Part shown: piece by piece, positions 55,970 through 64,000 of the stretch
Layout of the letters: the number at the start of each line of letters is the position of its first letter
Position numbering within the stretch: position 1 is the first letter of the stretch
Origin: Aromatoleum petrolei
GTDB lineage: Bacteria; Pseudomonadota; Gammaproteobacteria; Burkholderiales; Rhodocyclaceae
Assembly (NCBI RefSeq): GCF_017894385.1
Contig: NZ_CP059560.1
Span: forward strand, 4,534,501-4,598,500
Direction of reading: 5' to 3'
Length of the DNA stretch: 64,000 bases
Program-made: the position numbers and the translations under genes
The notes under the pieces: generated by a model
The model's input: the letters and a program-made list of their open reading frames with translations, nothing else
The model's database searches: none
Told to the model about the DNA's origin: nothing

Positions 55970-56498
55970 GCTGCTGAAACTCGAAAACGTGCGCGCCGGT
56001 TACTGCGACGCGGTGGTGCTGGAGGACATCTCCTTCAGTCTCGGCGAAGGCGACAGCCTTGCACTCCTGGGGCGCAACGGCATGGGCAAGACGACGTTGC
56101 TGTCGACGCTAATGGGCGCCGCACGCCGGCATTCCGGCTCGCTGCGCTTCAATAACGAGGATCTCGCGATTGTCCCTGCCCACTCCCGCGCCCACCGCGG
56201 CCTCGGCTGGGTACCTCAGGAACGCGACATCTTCCCGTCGCTCACCGTCGAGGAGAACCTCACCGTCGTCGCCACGCCCGGCCACTGGAACCTGCAGCGC
56301 GTCTACGAGATGTTCCCGCGCCTGAAGGAACGCCGTACGAACATGGGCAACGAGCTCTCGGGCGGCGAGCAGCAGATGCTCGCGATGGGCCGCGCGCTGG
56401 TGCTCGAACGCGGCCGCGCCGTGTATCTGGGCGACAGCGCCACCCTGCGCAACGACCGCGAACTGCTCGACAGCTGGCTCGGCGTCGCGGCGCACTGA
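55962..56498 (+). pseudogene. LivF-type ABC ATPase with internal deletion
   Basis: The 178-codon frame starts at GTG 55962 (LLKLENVRAGYCDAVVLEDI). Walker A GRNGMGKTTLL, the Q-loop region VPQERDIFPSLTVEENL and the signature ELSGGEQQML are present. But MGRALV runs directly into LERGRAVYLGDSA: the Walker B segment, D-loop and H-loop (about 55 residues) are gone. A normal LivF has about 235 residues. The deletion is in frame. It shares this damage type with the adjacent genes. Confidence 0.87.
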
Positions 56499-56514
56499 AC
56501 ACGAGGACGAACCC

Positions 56515-57096
56515 ATGAAAGCGCTGGACATCATCCATGACGAACACCGCGCCCTTGGCGCTGTACTGCAAGCCCTCGGCTTTGTGCTCGACGGTATCCG
56601 CGATGGACGCTTCGAACCCGATTTCGCGCTCCTGGCAGCAATAATCGAGTACATCACGCAGGTACCCGACAAGCTGCACCACCCGAAGGAAGATGATTAC
56701 CTCTTCGTGAAGATGCGTGAACGCCTCCCCGGGATCGCGCCGCTCCTCGATCAGCTCGAAGCCGACCACGCCGAAGGCGCGCGCTGGACGGCCGCGTTGC
56801 GTGGCGCACTCGTCCCCTACCAAGGGATCGGCCCCGCGGCCTTCGCCGGGTTCGAAGCGACCGCACGCACCTACCTCGAAGCCTCGCGGCGCCACCTCAG
56901 CCGCGAGGAAACCGAGCTGCTGCCGGCGGCGCGCAAGGGGCTTGCACCAGAGGACTGGGCGGAGATCGACGCCGCCTTCGAGGCGAACAAGAATCCCTGG
57001 TCGGGTCCGACCGGTGAGTTCCGCGCGCTCTTCTCGCGCATCGTCACGATGGTGCCCGCGCCGTACGGTGTCGGTGCGGGGGCAACGGAAGCATGA
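56515..57096 (+). CDS. Hemerythrin HHE-domain protein
   Basis: The 193-residue helical protein shows the HHE cation-binding pattern: IIHDEHRALGAVL, LHHPKEDDYLF, LEADHAEGARW, and SRRHLSREETELLPAAR, with the His and Glu ligands of a di-iron site. A further C-terminal segment of 40 residues is mostly linker. It may sense or bind oxygen or NO. GAGGA lies 7-8 bases before the ATG at 56515. Its ABC-transporter neighbours are decayed, so this is an intact gene at their edge. Confidence 0.86.
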   Translation: MKALDIIHDEHRALGAVLQALGFVLDGIRDGRFEPDFALLAAIIEYITQVPDKLHHPKEDDYLFVKMRERLPGIAPLLDQLEADHAEGARWTAALRGALVPYQGIGPAAFAGFEATARTYLEASRRHLSREETELLPAARKGLAPEDWAEIDAAFEANKNPWSGPTGEFRALFSRIVTMVPAPYGVGAGATEA

Positions 57097-57150
57097 CTCC
57101 CCGCGGCCGGTAGTCTGCAAGCGCTGCCGGCCTGTCGCCACGTTCCGCAA

Positions 57151-57573
57151 TCAGGCGATGTGCTCCCACAGGGACTTCTCTTCCTCGAAGCGATCCAGCT
57201 CCAGGCCCTCGAAGTCCGAGCGCGCGACGATCGCCTTCACCCTGCCATTGACGACGACCGGAAGATGGCGGAAGCCTCCGTCACTCATCAGGCGCAATGC
57301 GTCGATCGCATGGGCGTCGGGCGCTATCGTCGCCGGGTGCGACGTCATCACGGCAGCGAGAGGCGTGTGCTTGGCATCACAACCCTGCCCCAGCATGCGC
57401 ACCGCGTCACGTCCGGTGAAAATCCCCAGCAGGTGATTTTCCCGATCGGCGACCAGCACTGCACCGAGATGGCGTTCGCACATCTTCTCGCACGCCAGCG
57501 CGACCGACGCGTCGGGGGGCAGCATCAGCGGATCCTGTTCCTGAACGATCTCCGAAATGCAACGGTTCGTCAT
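57151..57573 (-). CDS. Protein with two CBS domains
   Basis: The 140-residue protein is a pair of CBS domains (about 10-65, PPDASVALACEKMCERHLGAVLVADRENHLLGIFTGRDAVRM, and 74-135, PDAHAIDALRLMSDGGFRHLPVVVNGRVKAIVARSDF). CBS pairs bind adenosyl ligands such as AMP or SAM. It is a stand-alone regulator of unknown target. AGGAGG lies 5-6 bases before ATG 57573. Confidence 0.9.
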   Translation of the reverse strand: MTNRCISEIVQEQDPLMLPPDASVALACEKMCERHLGAVLVADRENHLLGIFTGRDAVRMLGQGCDAKHTPLAAVMTSHPATIAPDAHAIDALRLMSDGGFRHLPVVVNGRVKAIVARSDFEGLELDRFEEEKSLWEHIA

Positions 57574-57663
57574 GGAGTCCTCCTGTTCTCTGGCCGATGA
57601 ATGCCCCTGCTAATTCAATCTAGCAGCTAAAGCGCGACCAGGCGGCCAGATGCCTGGAAGATT

Positions 57664-58329
57664 TCATTCGAGTGGCTCGATGAGTTCCGGACCTTGCGAG
57701 CGCGGATTGCCGACGGAGCGCCCGACCCTGCACGCGAGCATGGCGTCGGACGGGCAGGGGGAAGCGATCTCGTGTATCAGGGCGGGGTCGCGGAGGGTCG
57801 GGTCCAGCCATGCCCGATAGGCCTCCGGTTCGATGATCACCGGCATGCGGTCGTGGATCGGCGTCATCGTCTCGTTCGCTGCAGTGGTCAGCACCGCAAA
57901 GGTGAAGACGGGGCCATCCGGCCCGGTCCAGTGCTCGAGCAAGCCGCCGAGGCCGAAGAAGTTCCCTTCGCGCGGACGGATGTAGTAAGGCTGTTTGCCG
58001 TTCGGGGTCACGGCCCACTCGTAGAAACCCGATGCCGGAACCAGCGCACGCCGGTGTGCGAACGCGTGGCGGAACATCGGGCGTTCCGCAGCCGTTTCCA
58101 GCTTGGCATTGATCGGTTGCGGGACCTTTCCCGGCTCCTTGACCCAGCTCGGCAGAAGCCCCCATCGAGCCATCACGAGTTCGGGAGCGCCGTCGGTCGC
58201 CGCAACGATAAGCGGGGCCCACTGACTCGGGGCAATGTTGTAGTGCTCATCCCAGTCGGGTGGCAGCTCGACTCCGAACTGTTCTCGCAGGCGTGAATGA
58301 GGCCCGTAAAGGGCGTAGCGACCGCACAT
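57664..58329 (-). CDS. SRAP-family DNA-protein crosslink sensor (YedK-like)
   Basis: The 221-residue protein starts MCGRYAL, with Cys2 the catalytic residue that becomes covalently bound to abasic sites in single-stranded DNA. Other family blocks are EHYNIAPSQWAPLI, INAKLETAAERPMFRHAF, ALVPASGFYEW and TTAANETMTPIHDRMPVII. AGGAGG lies 6-7 bases before ATG 58329; the longer frame to 58362 would hide the N-terminal cysteine. It protects abasic sites in single-stranded DNA. Confidence 0.93.
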   Translation of the reverse strand: MCGRYALYGPHSRLREQFGVELPPDWDEHYNIAPSQWAPLIVAATDGAPELVMARWGLLPSWVKEPGKVPQPINAKLETAAERPMFRHAFAHRRALVPASGFYEWAVTPNGKQPYYIRPREGNFFGLGGLLEHWTGPDGPVFTFAVLTTAANETMTPIHDRMPVIIEPEAYRAWLDPTLRDPALIHEIASPCPSDAMLACRVGRSVGNPRSQGPELIEPLE

Positions 58330-58472
58330 GCCGACCTCCTGCTGTCCGCCGGAATTCACCAAAACATCATACGTCCGAACGCCCCGACGAGGTCGTGTCC
58401 GATTTCATTCAGAAATTGTTCATCTTTAGGGTCCTAGAGTGGTGTCCGGTCACTTATTCAGGAGTTCATTCC

Positions 58473-58961
58473 ATGCGTCAGACTCTGGACACGCTGGTCG
58501 TCGTCGCACTGCTCGCTCTCGGCTCGACGGCCGCGTCCGCCGCCACACTCGTTTCATCGAATCCTGCGCCGCTTACCGCCGAAGCCGCCCGCAATTGGCG
58601 CCCCGATGAACGGGTGCGAGTCGGCATCGACGCCATGCGCGAAAGCATCGTTGTCAGCGCGTCGCTCCGCCCGCAGGGAGCGACGGATGCGGTGCGACTC
58701 GCCCAACTGGGGCGCGCGATGGAAGCGCGCGTTGCCGGAATGATCGCGTGCTGCACGCAGGATGACGTCGGTTCGCGCCACCTGTACGCCCTGCTCGTCG
58801 AGATGGCTGATGGCATCGCGCTGATGCAGCGGGCCGCCCATCCCGATGCGCGCCGCATGGGGCTCCTTAAGGTGGTCCAGGCACTCAATCTGTACGGGAC
58901 GATGTTTACCCATCCCGGATGGCGTGCGCTGGACGAGACACTCGAAGTTTCGGCGCAGTGA
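58473..58961 (+). CDS. Exported helical protein, DnrO-like (paralog 1)
   Basis: The 162-residue protein has a signal peptide (MRQTLDTLVVVALLALGSTAASA) and a helical mature part: WRPDERVRVGIDAMRESIVVSA, VAGMIACCTQDDVGSRHLYALLVEMADG, VVQALNLYGTMFTHPGW. The next gene is its paralog: the same WxxD...GM...I, the Cys in a helix and ALN-YG-F-HPGW blocks recur. Function is unknown. GGAG lies 8 bases before the ATG at 58473. Confidence 0.7.
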   Translation: MRQTLDTLVVVALLALGSTAASAATLVSSNPAPLTAEAARNWRPDERVRVGIDAMRESIVVSASLRPQGATDAVRLAQLGRAMEARVAGMIACCTQDDVGSRHLYALLVEMADGIALMQRAAHPDARRMGLLKVVQALNLYGTMFTHPGWRALDETLEVSAQ

Positions 58962-59073
58962 CACACTCGCCGCGCCATCTTGCGTGCGCGCTCGACATCT
59001 CGAGCGCGCACGCAGCATTCAAGCGGCAGGACGCCGCGCAACTCAACCATGAAAGTCGAGGAGAAACCGAATC

Positions 59074-59568
59074 ATGAAGACTGTATCGGCAAAAGCACTG
59101 TTCATCTCCTGCGCGCTCGCCGCCGCAACGCTGGCGGGCGTGCCGCAGGCGATTGCCGCGGACGCGCACAAGCACGACGCCAACACGCCCGCGCTCAAGC
59201 TCAATGCGGGCAGCAAATGGCAGACCGATGCGCCGCTGCGCGAAGGGATGACGAAGATCCGCGCAAGTGTCGAGCCCAAGCTGCACGCGATCCACGGCGG
59301 CCGCTTCACGACAGCGCAGTACGAGACGATGGGCAAGGCAGTGGACGAGCAACTCGCCTATATCGTCGGCAACTGCAAGCTCGCGCCCGAGGCCGACGCA
59401 GTCCTGCACAACGTGATCGCGGAGCTGTCCGATGGGGCCGAAGTAGTGGGCGGAAAGAAGGTCGTCGATGACCGCAGCAAGGGCGTCGTGCATATCGTGA
59501 ATGCCCTCAACAGCTACGGCCAATACTTCGACCATCCGGGCTGGAAGCCCGTCAAGGCCGGGCACTGA
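59074..59568 (+). CDS. Exported helical protein, DnrO-like (paralog 2)
   Basis: The 164-residue protein has a signal peptide (MKTVSAKALFISCALAAATL, then ending in AIAADAHKHD) and the helical mature part WQTDAPLREGMTKIRASV, LAYIVGNCKLAPEADAVLHNVIAELSDG, IVNALNSYGQYFDHPGW. Compared with paralog 1 it lacks the double Cys and has an N-terminal His-containing segment (DAHKHDAN). It may bind a metal or heme in the periplasm, which is inference only. GAGGAG precedes ATG 59074. Confidence 0.7.
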   Translation: MKTVSAKALFISCALAAATLAGVPQAIAADAHKHDANTPALKLNAGSKWQTDAPLREGMTKIRASVEPKLHAIHGGRFTTAQYETMGKAVDEQLAYIVGNCKLAPEADAVLHNVIAELSDGAEVVGGKKVVDDRSKGVVHIVNALNSYGQYFDHPGWKPVKAGH

Positions 59569-59690
59569 GCGCGGGTGCCGCCTGGTTGATCAGGGCGGCA
59601 GCCTGAACCTCCCCTCGCCGCGGAGATCGAAAGCGATGTCCGCGGCGTAACATTTGCGGCGCACAAGAAAATTTGCGGGGAGGAAACAGG

Positions 59691-60764
59691 ATGCTGATCT
59701 TCAGGCAACTCTTCGACGCGTCGTCTTCAACCTACACTTACCTGCTGGGCGACCGACTGAGCGGCGAAGCGGTTCTCATCGACCCGGTCTTCGAGCAGAC
59801 GCGGCGCGATGCTGCCCTGCTGTATGAGCTGGGCCTGCAATTGCGCTGGACGCTCGAAACGCATGTGCATGCGGATCACGTGACTGGGGCTTGGCTGCTG
59901 CGGGATCGGACCGGAAGCCGCATCGCGCTGTCGTGCCATGGCGGCGCGAAAGGTGCCGATCGGCTGCTCGAGCACGACGATCGCGTGGTGTTCGGCGAAC
60001 GCTACCTCGAGGTGCGCGCGACGCCCGGACACACCAACGGCTGCCTCACCTACGTGCTCGACGACCAGTCGATGGCCTTCACCGGCGACTGTCTGCTGAT
60101 CCGCGGCTGCGGCCGCACCGACTTCCAGCAGGGGGATGCCGCGACGATGTACCGCTCCGTGCATGAGCAGATTTTCCCGCTGCCGGGCAATTGCCTGCTG
60201 TATCCGGCGCACGACTACCGCGGCCTCACCGTCACGAGCGTGGACGAGGAGCGCGCCTGGAACCCGCGCCTCGGGGGCGACAGCAGCGTCGGCGACTTCG
60301 CCGGCTACATGAAGAACCTGGGGCTTCCGCACCCGAAGAAGATCGACGTCGCCGTCCCGGCCAACCTGAATTGCGGCCAACCTGCGGAGGGGCTGGCGGA
60401 CGCGGGCGATCCCCATTGGGCTGCGCTGACCTTCACCTTCGGCGGCATCTGGGAGATCCAGCCCCATGTGCTGGAGGAGGCGGGCGAGCGTGTCCAGGTC
60501 ATCGACGTCCGGCAGCCCGAAGAGTTCGACGGCTCGCTGGGTCACATCAGGGGAGCGAGGCTGATTCCGCTCGACCAGCTTGCCGCCCGCAGCGGCGACA
60601 TAGACGCCGGGCGGCCTGTGGTGGCCGTGTGTCGCTCGGGCACGCGCTCCGCGCAGGCGGTCGTGATGCTGCAGCGGGCGGGTTTCAGCGAAGTGGCCAA
60701 CCTCGCCGGGGGGATGCTGCGGTGGCGTGCCGAGGGATGCGCTGTCGAGGGTGGGGCGGCGTGA
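59691..60764 (+). CDS. Persulfide dioxygenase-rhodanese fusion
   Basis: Residues 1 to about 235 form an ETHE1-type metallo-beta-lactamase fold: FRQLFDASSSTYTYLLGD, TLETHVHADHVTGAWLL with the metal-binding HxHxDH, TPGHTNGCLTYV, TGDCLLIRGCGRTDFQQGD and LLYPAHDYRG. A rhodanese domain follows (about 255-350, VIDVRQPEEFDG, VVAVCRSGTRSAQ, active Cys). Such fusions oxidise glutathione persulfide to sulfite and transfer the sulfane sulfur to make thiosulfate. ATG 59691 has GGGGAGGAAACAGG upstream. Confidence 0.92.
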   Translation: MLIFRQLFDASSSTYTYLLGDRLSGEAVLIDPVFEQTRRDAALLYELGLQLRWTLETHVHADHVTGAWLLRDRTGSRIALSCHGGAKGADRLLEHDDRVVFGERYLEVRATPGHTNGCLTYVLDDQSMAFTGDCLLIRGCGRTDFQQGDAATMYRSVHEQIFPLPGNCLLYPAHDYRGLTVTSVDEERAWNPRLGGDSSVGDFAGYMKNLGLPHPKKIDVAVPANLNCGQPAEGLADAGDPHWAALTFTFGGIWEIQPHVLEEAGERVQVIDVRQPEEFDGSLGHIRGARLIPLDQLAARSGDIDAGRPVVAVCRSGTRSAQAVVMLQRAGFSEVANLAGGMLRWRAEGCAVEGGAA

Positions 60765-60797
60765 TGCGATCGAATGCGCCGCCCTGCCTCGCGGACC

Positions 60798-61073
60798 TCA
60801 AAGCTTCTTCGTCTCGGTCTTGACGTTGGTGCCGTCGGCCGGGTTCAGATAGATCTCGACGCGGTCGCCGACGGTATTCGTGCCTTTCAGTTCGTAGCAA
60901 TTGCCCTTCGTGACCTTGGCGCGCTGGAACTTGAAACCGGCATCGACCAGGGTGCGCATCGAATTTGCGGCCGGCTGCGGATCCTTCGTGGCGGCCGTGC
61001 AATTCGGGTCGGCGAAAGCGCTGGTTCCGATCAGCAGGGCGGCGGCGGCGAGGGTGAAGTGACGGACGTTCAT
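60798..61073 (-). CDS. Small exported PepSY-like protein
   Basis: The 91-residue protein has a signal peptide (MNVRHFTLAAAALLIGTSAFA) and a mature part, MRTLVDAGFKFQRAKVTKGNCYELKG, then VEIYLNPADGTNVKTETKK, that looks like a short PepSY domain with two cysteines. AGGAGA lies 6 bases before ATG 61073. It is divergent from the kor operon. Function is unknown. Confidence 0.75.
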   Translation of the reverse strand: MNVRHFTLAAAALLIGTSAFADPNCTAATKDPQPAANSMRTLVDAGFKFQRAKVTKGNCYELKGTNTVGDRVEIYLNPADGTNVKTETKKL

Positions 61074-61270
61074 GACTGTCTCCTGTTTCCGATGCATGCC
61101 GGGGTGGCATGGGACACATTCTGCAAAAGTGAAGGTGAACCGCTCCTGAAGTCGGTAGCGCGTGGCCGGGACCGCCTGCAACTCGTCCGAAAATGCGACA
61201 AGTCACGCAGGCACGACGCAGCGGATGTCCGAAAAATGTACGATTGCTCAGCGCGCATGGAATCGGAGGA

Positions 61271-61322
61271 TGCATGTTGCACTGCAGCGTGCATTTGAGT
61301 GCAGTTTGTGCACAATGATGCA
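61271..61322. promoter_or_regulatory. TGCA repeat cluster upstream of kor (BzdR/BoxR-type operator candidate)
   Basis: Seven TGCA tetramers in 52 bases, starting at 61271, 61278, 61283, 61290, 61300, 61309 and 61319. The last four are spaced 9-10 bases, one DNA turn. Direct TGCA repeats within longer palindromes are the described binding sites of BzdR, the benzoyl-CoA-responsive repressor of Azoarcus. They lie about 55 bases upstream of the kor start. Confidence 0.65.
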
Positions 61323-61376
61323 TGTAGCGATTGGCGCGTTCATACGCACGCTTTTCCCGAGACAGGAAGGACGCAC

Positions 61377-63155
61377 TTGAAACCGACCGACATCAGCAAC
61401 CCCGATTACCTGCACAAGGTCGTCGACTGTCAGTGGGCCTGTCCGGCCCACACGCCCGTGCCCGAGTACATCCGGCAGATTGCCGCGGGTGATTTCTCCA
61501 CTGCCTACATGATCAACTGGCGCTCGAACGTCTTTCCGGGGATTCTCGGACGGGTGTGCGACCGTCCGTGCGAGCCGGCTTGTCGACGCGGGCGCGTCGA
61601 CAAGGAGCCGGTCGCGATCTGTCGCCTCAAGCGTGTCGCGGCCGACTTCAAGGACGACATCCGCGACCGCCTGCCGCGGCCGCCCGAGAAGAAGAACGGC
61701 AAGCGCATCGCCTGCATCGGCGGCGGGCCGGCTTCGCTGACGGTGGCGCGCGACCTCGCGGTGCAGGGCTATCAGGTCACGGTCTTCGATAGCGGTTCTT
61801 CGCCCGGCGGCATGATGCGCAGCCAGATCCCGAAGTTCCGCCTGCCCGACAGCGTCATCGATGAGGAATGTGGCTACATCGAGGAACTGGGCGTCGAACT
61901 GCGCCGCAATCACTGGATCGGCAGTCTGCGCGAAGTGCTGGCGCAGGACTGGGATGCCGTCTTCGTTGGCACAGGCGCGCCTCGCGGGCGCGACGCCGAC
62001 CTGCCGGGACGCAACCAGGCCGCGGCGCACATCCACGTCGGCATCGACTGGCTTGCGAACGTCGCCTTCGGCCATGTCACCTCGATCGGCAAGCGCGTGA
62101 TCGTGCTCGGCGGTGGCAACACCGCGATGGACTGTTGTCGCTCGGCACGCCGCCTCGGCGGCGAGGATGTGCGGGTGGTGGTGCGCAGCGGCTTCGAGGA
62201 GATGAAGGCCTCGCCGTGGGAGAAGGAGGACGCCGTCCACGAAGGCATCCCCATCCACAACTACCTCGTGCAGAAGGCCTTCACGCACGGCAACGGGCGC
62301 CTCACCGGCGTGCTGTTCGAGAAGGTGCGCGCCGAATACGACGACCAGGGCCGCCGTTCGCTGGTGCCGACCGGCGAGCCGGACGTGCATATGGAATGCG
62401 ACGACGTCCTGATCGCCATCGGCCAGGAGAACGCCTTCCCGTGGATCGAGCGCGACATCGGCCTCGACTTCGACCGCTGGGGTCTGCCGGTACTCAATGC
62501 GCAAACCCTGCAATCGACGCTGCCGCGCGTGTTTTTCGGCGGCGATGCGGCGCTCGGGCCGAAGAACATCATCACCGCGGTCGCGCAGGGCCATGAGGCG
62601 GCGATTTCGATCGACCTCTACTGCCGCAAGCTGCCGCTGACAGACCGGCCGCCGGCGACGATGAACCTCGTGAGCCAGAAGATGGGCATCCACGAGTGGA
62701 GTTACGACAACCAGGTGTCCGAAGACGCGCGCCGCAAGGTGCCGGTGCGGTCGATCGAGGAAGCGCTCAAGGACATCAAGTCGGAGTTCGAGCTCGGCTA
62801 CGATTTCAAGCTCGCCTGCGCGGAGACGGCCCGCTGCCTCAACTGCGACGTCGCGACCGTGTTTAAACCCAAGCTGTGCATCGAATGCGACGCCTGCGTG
62901 GATATCTGTCCGACCGAATGCATCACCTTCACGCGCAACGGCGAGGAAGAAGAGCTGCGCGGCCGCCTCAAGGCGCCGTCGCGCAACCCGGAGCAGGCGC
63001 TGTACCTTGCCGAGGGGCTGAAGACCGGGCGCGTGATGGTCAAGGACGAGAACGTCTGCCTGCACTGCGGCATGTGTGCGGAGCGTTGTCCCACGGGCGC
63101 CTGGGACATGCAGAAATTCGAGGTGAACATCGCGCAAGCCGGCGCGGAGGTTTGA
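61377..63155 (+). CDS. korC: 2-oxoglutarate:NADP+ oxidoreductase flavin/Fe-S subunit (GltD-like)
   Basis: The 592-residue protein transfers electrons between NADP(H) and ferredoxin for the Kor complex described in Azoarcus evansii. It has an N-terminal GltD-like Fe-S domain (DCQWACPAHTPVPEYI, GRVCDRPCEPACRRG), an FAD site IACIGGGPASLTVARDLA, an NADP site VIVLGGGNTAMDCCRSARRLGG, and two C-terminal [4Fe-4S] motifs (CIECDACVDICP, CLHCGMCAERCP). The start is TTG 61377 (GGAAGG, 6-base spacing); no ATG fits. A TGCA-rich operator lies upstream, and korA follows directly. Confidence 0.86.
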   Translation: MKPTDISNPDYLHKVVDCQWACPAHTPVPEYIRQIAAGDFSTAYMINWRSNVFPGILGRVCDRPCEPACRRGRVDKEPVAICRLKRVAADFKDDIRDRLPRPPEKKNGKRIACIGGGPASLTVARDLAVQGYQVTVFDSGSSPGGMMRSQIPKFRLPDSVIDEECGYIEELGVELRRNHWIGSLREVLAQDWDAVFVGTGAPRGRDADLPGRNQAAAHIHVGIDWLANVAFGHVTSIGKRVIVLGGGNTAMDCCRSARRLGGEDVRVVVRSGFEEMKASPWEKEDAVHEGIPIHNYLVQKAFTHGNGRLTGVLFEKVRAEYDDQGRRSLVPTGEPDVHMECDDVLIAIGQENAFPWIERDIGLDFDRWGLPVLNAQTLQSTLPRVFFGGDAALGPKNIITAVAQGHEAAISIDLYCRKLPLTDRPPATMNLVSQKMGIHEWSYDNQVSEDARRKVPVRSIEEALKDIKSEFELGYDFKLACAETARCLNCDVATVFKPKLCIECDACVDICPTECITFTRNGEEEELRGRLKAPSRNPEQALYLAEGLKTGRVMVKDENVCLHCGMCAERCPTGAWDMQKFEVNIAQAGAEV

Positions 63156-63156
63156 G

Positions 63157-64000
63157 ATGACTACCCCAGCGATTCAACATACCAACGACTTCGTGATCAA
63201 GTTCGCGAACGTCAACGGCTCGGGCTCGGCCTCGGCCAACGAACTGTTCGCACGCGCAATCATCCGCATGGGCGTGCCGGTCGCCCCGCGCAACATCTTC
63301 CCGTCGAACATCCAGGGCCTGCCGACATGGTACGAGGTGCGCGTCTCCGAAGCCGGCTGGCTCGGTGCGCGCGGCGGTTGCGACATGATGGTCGCGATGA
63401 ATCCGCAGACCTGGGACCGCGACGTTGCGGCGATCGACCGGGGCGGCTATCTCTTCTACGACTCGACCAAGCCGCTCCCGCCGTCGAAGTTCCGTGAGGA
63501 CATCACCGTGCTGGGCATCCCGCTCACCGCGATGTGCAACGCGGAATACGAGGATGCGCGCCAGCGTCAGCTGTTCAAGAACATCATGTACGTCGGTGCG
63601 CTGATCGCCCTGCTCGACATGGAGTTCGCAGCGGCCGAGCAGCTCATCGTCGATCGTTACCGCGGCAAGGACCAGCTCATCAAGGCCAACGTCAATGCGC
63701 TGCGCCTGGGCTACGACTACGCGCGGCAGCATCTGCCGTGCCCGATCGGGCTGCGAGTGAAGCGCGCCGACGCGGTGGGCGAGCGCATCATGATCGACGG
63801 CAACAGCGCCTGCGGCCTCGGTGCCGTGTTCGGCGGTGCCACCGTCGCGGGCTGGTATCCGATCACGCCCTCGACCTCGGTCATCGAAGCCTTCTCGAGC
63901 TACTGCCGCAAGTTCCGCACCGACCCCGACAACGGCCGCGCGCGCTACGCGATCGTGCAGGCGGAGGACGAGCTCGCCTCCATCGGCATGGTCATCGGTG
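63157..64000 (+). CDS. korA: 2-oxoglutarate:ferredoxin oxidoreductase alpha subunit (runs off window)
   Basis: The frame starts ATG 63157, one base after the previous stop, and is open to the window end (281 codons seen). The gamma-like N-terminal part (VIKFANVNGSGSASANELFARAIIRMG, NIFPSNIQGLPTWYEVRVSE) and the alpha part (GNSACGLGAVFGGATVAGWYPITPSTSVIEAF) are the order of a fused gamma/alpha KorA. The conserved YPITPS motif contacts thiamine diphosphate. korB is expected next. Kor oxidises 2-oxoglutarate and reduces ferredoxin used by benzoyl-CoA reductase. Confidence 0.88.
   Translation, partial: MTTPAIQHTNDFVIKFANVNGSGSASANELFARAIIRMGVPVAPRNIFPSNIQGLPTWYEVRVSEAGWLGARGGCDMMVAMNPQTWDRDVAAIDRGGYLFYDSTKPLPPSKFREDITVLGIPLTAMCNAEYEDARQRQLFKNIMYVGALIALLDMEFAAAEQLIVDRYRGKDQLIKANVNALRLGYDYARQHLPCPIGLRVKRADAVGERIMIDGNSACGLGAVFGGATVAGWYPITPSTSVIEAFSSYCRKFRTDPDNGRARYAIVQAEDELASIGMVIG

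Overview
The window is a GC-rich chromosome segment whose gene content points to a betaproteobacterium of the Rhodocyclales, in the Azoarcus/Aromatoleum/Thauera group. The evidence is an Rnf complex operon, a 2-oxoglutarate:NADP+ oxidoreductase (kor) operon of the type that supplies ferredoxin for anaerobic aromatic-ring reduction, a TGCA-rich operator in front of kor resembling that described for BzdR, and remnants of a gentisate-type aromatic pathway. The genus assignment is inference from gene content.

Layout. 1-12.5 kb is housekeeping: the end of serine dehydratase, gcvT, lipA, a dihydroneopterin aldolase-like gene, pabB, a single-chain pyruvate carboxylase, a QOR-type dehydrogenase, a YaiI protein, D-serine dehydratase and a PhoD-like phosphatase. 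12.7-18.6 kb is a complete rseC-like/rnfABCDGEH operon. 18.6-28.2 kb is an unusual cluster around a giant BTAD/AAA regulator: a cysteine synthase-glutaredoxin fusion, an isopenicillin-N-synthase-like oxygenase, a CMD-family protein, a tandem DUF4242 protein, an OsmC protein, a flavin monooxygenase and a YghU-type glutathione enzyme. 28.3-32.9 kb holds stress genes (Usp, Nudix, HAD, KatG).

33,222-45,816 is a 12.6-kb integrative element inserted in the 3' end of an initiator tRNA gene and bounded by a 19-bp direct repeat. At its right end is a large serine recombinase whose reading frame runs into the tRNA. It carries two replication-type genes, several small element genes (two too short for usual ORF cut-offs) and a run of six mostly exported proteins. 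That cargo is preceded by a perfect FNR-type box, a probable c-di-GMP-I riboswitch and a hairpin that masks the Shine-Dalgarno sequence. This signal-gated cargo module is the most novel system I see here.

46-53.5 kb is ordinary chromosome: acyltransferase, Tim44-like protein, NhaR, YihY protein, and a MoxR ATPase/VWA/DUF364 operon. 53.5-56.5 kb is a decaying locus in which every gene is damaged: lysR fragment, maleylpyruvate isomerase fragment, and branched-chain amino-acid ABC transporter genes with internal deletions, fusion, a nonsense codon and frameshifts. 56.5-61.1 kb has hemerythrin, CBS, SRAP, two paralogous periplasmic proteins, a persulfide dioxygenase-rhodanese fusion and a PepSY-like protein. 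61.3-64 kb begins the kor operon and runs off the window.

Rnf and Kor are functionally linked. Both are low-potential ferredoxin systems, and together they would supply electrons for nitrogenase or benzoyl-CoA reductase.
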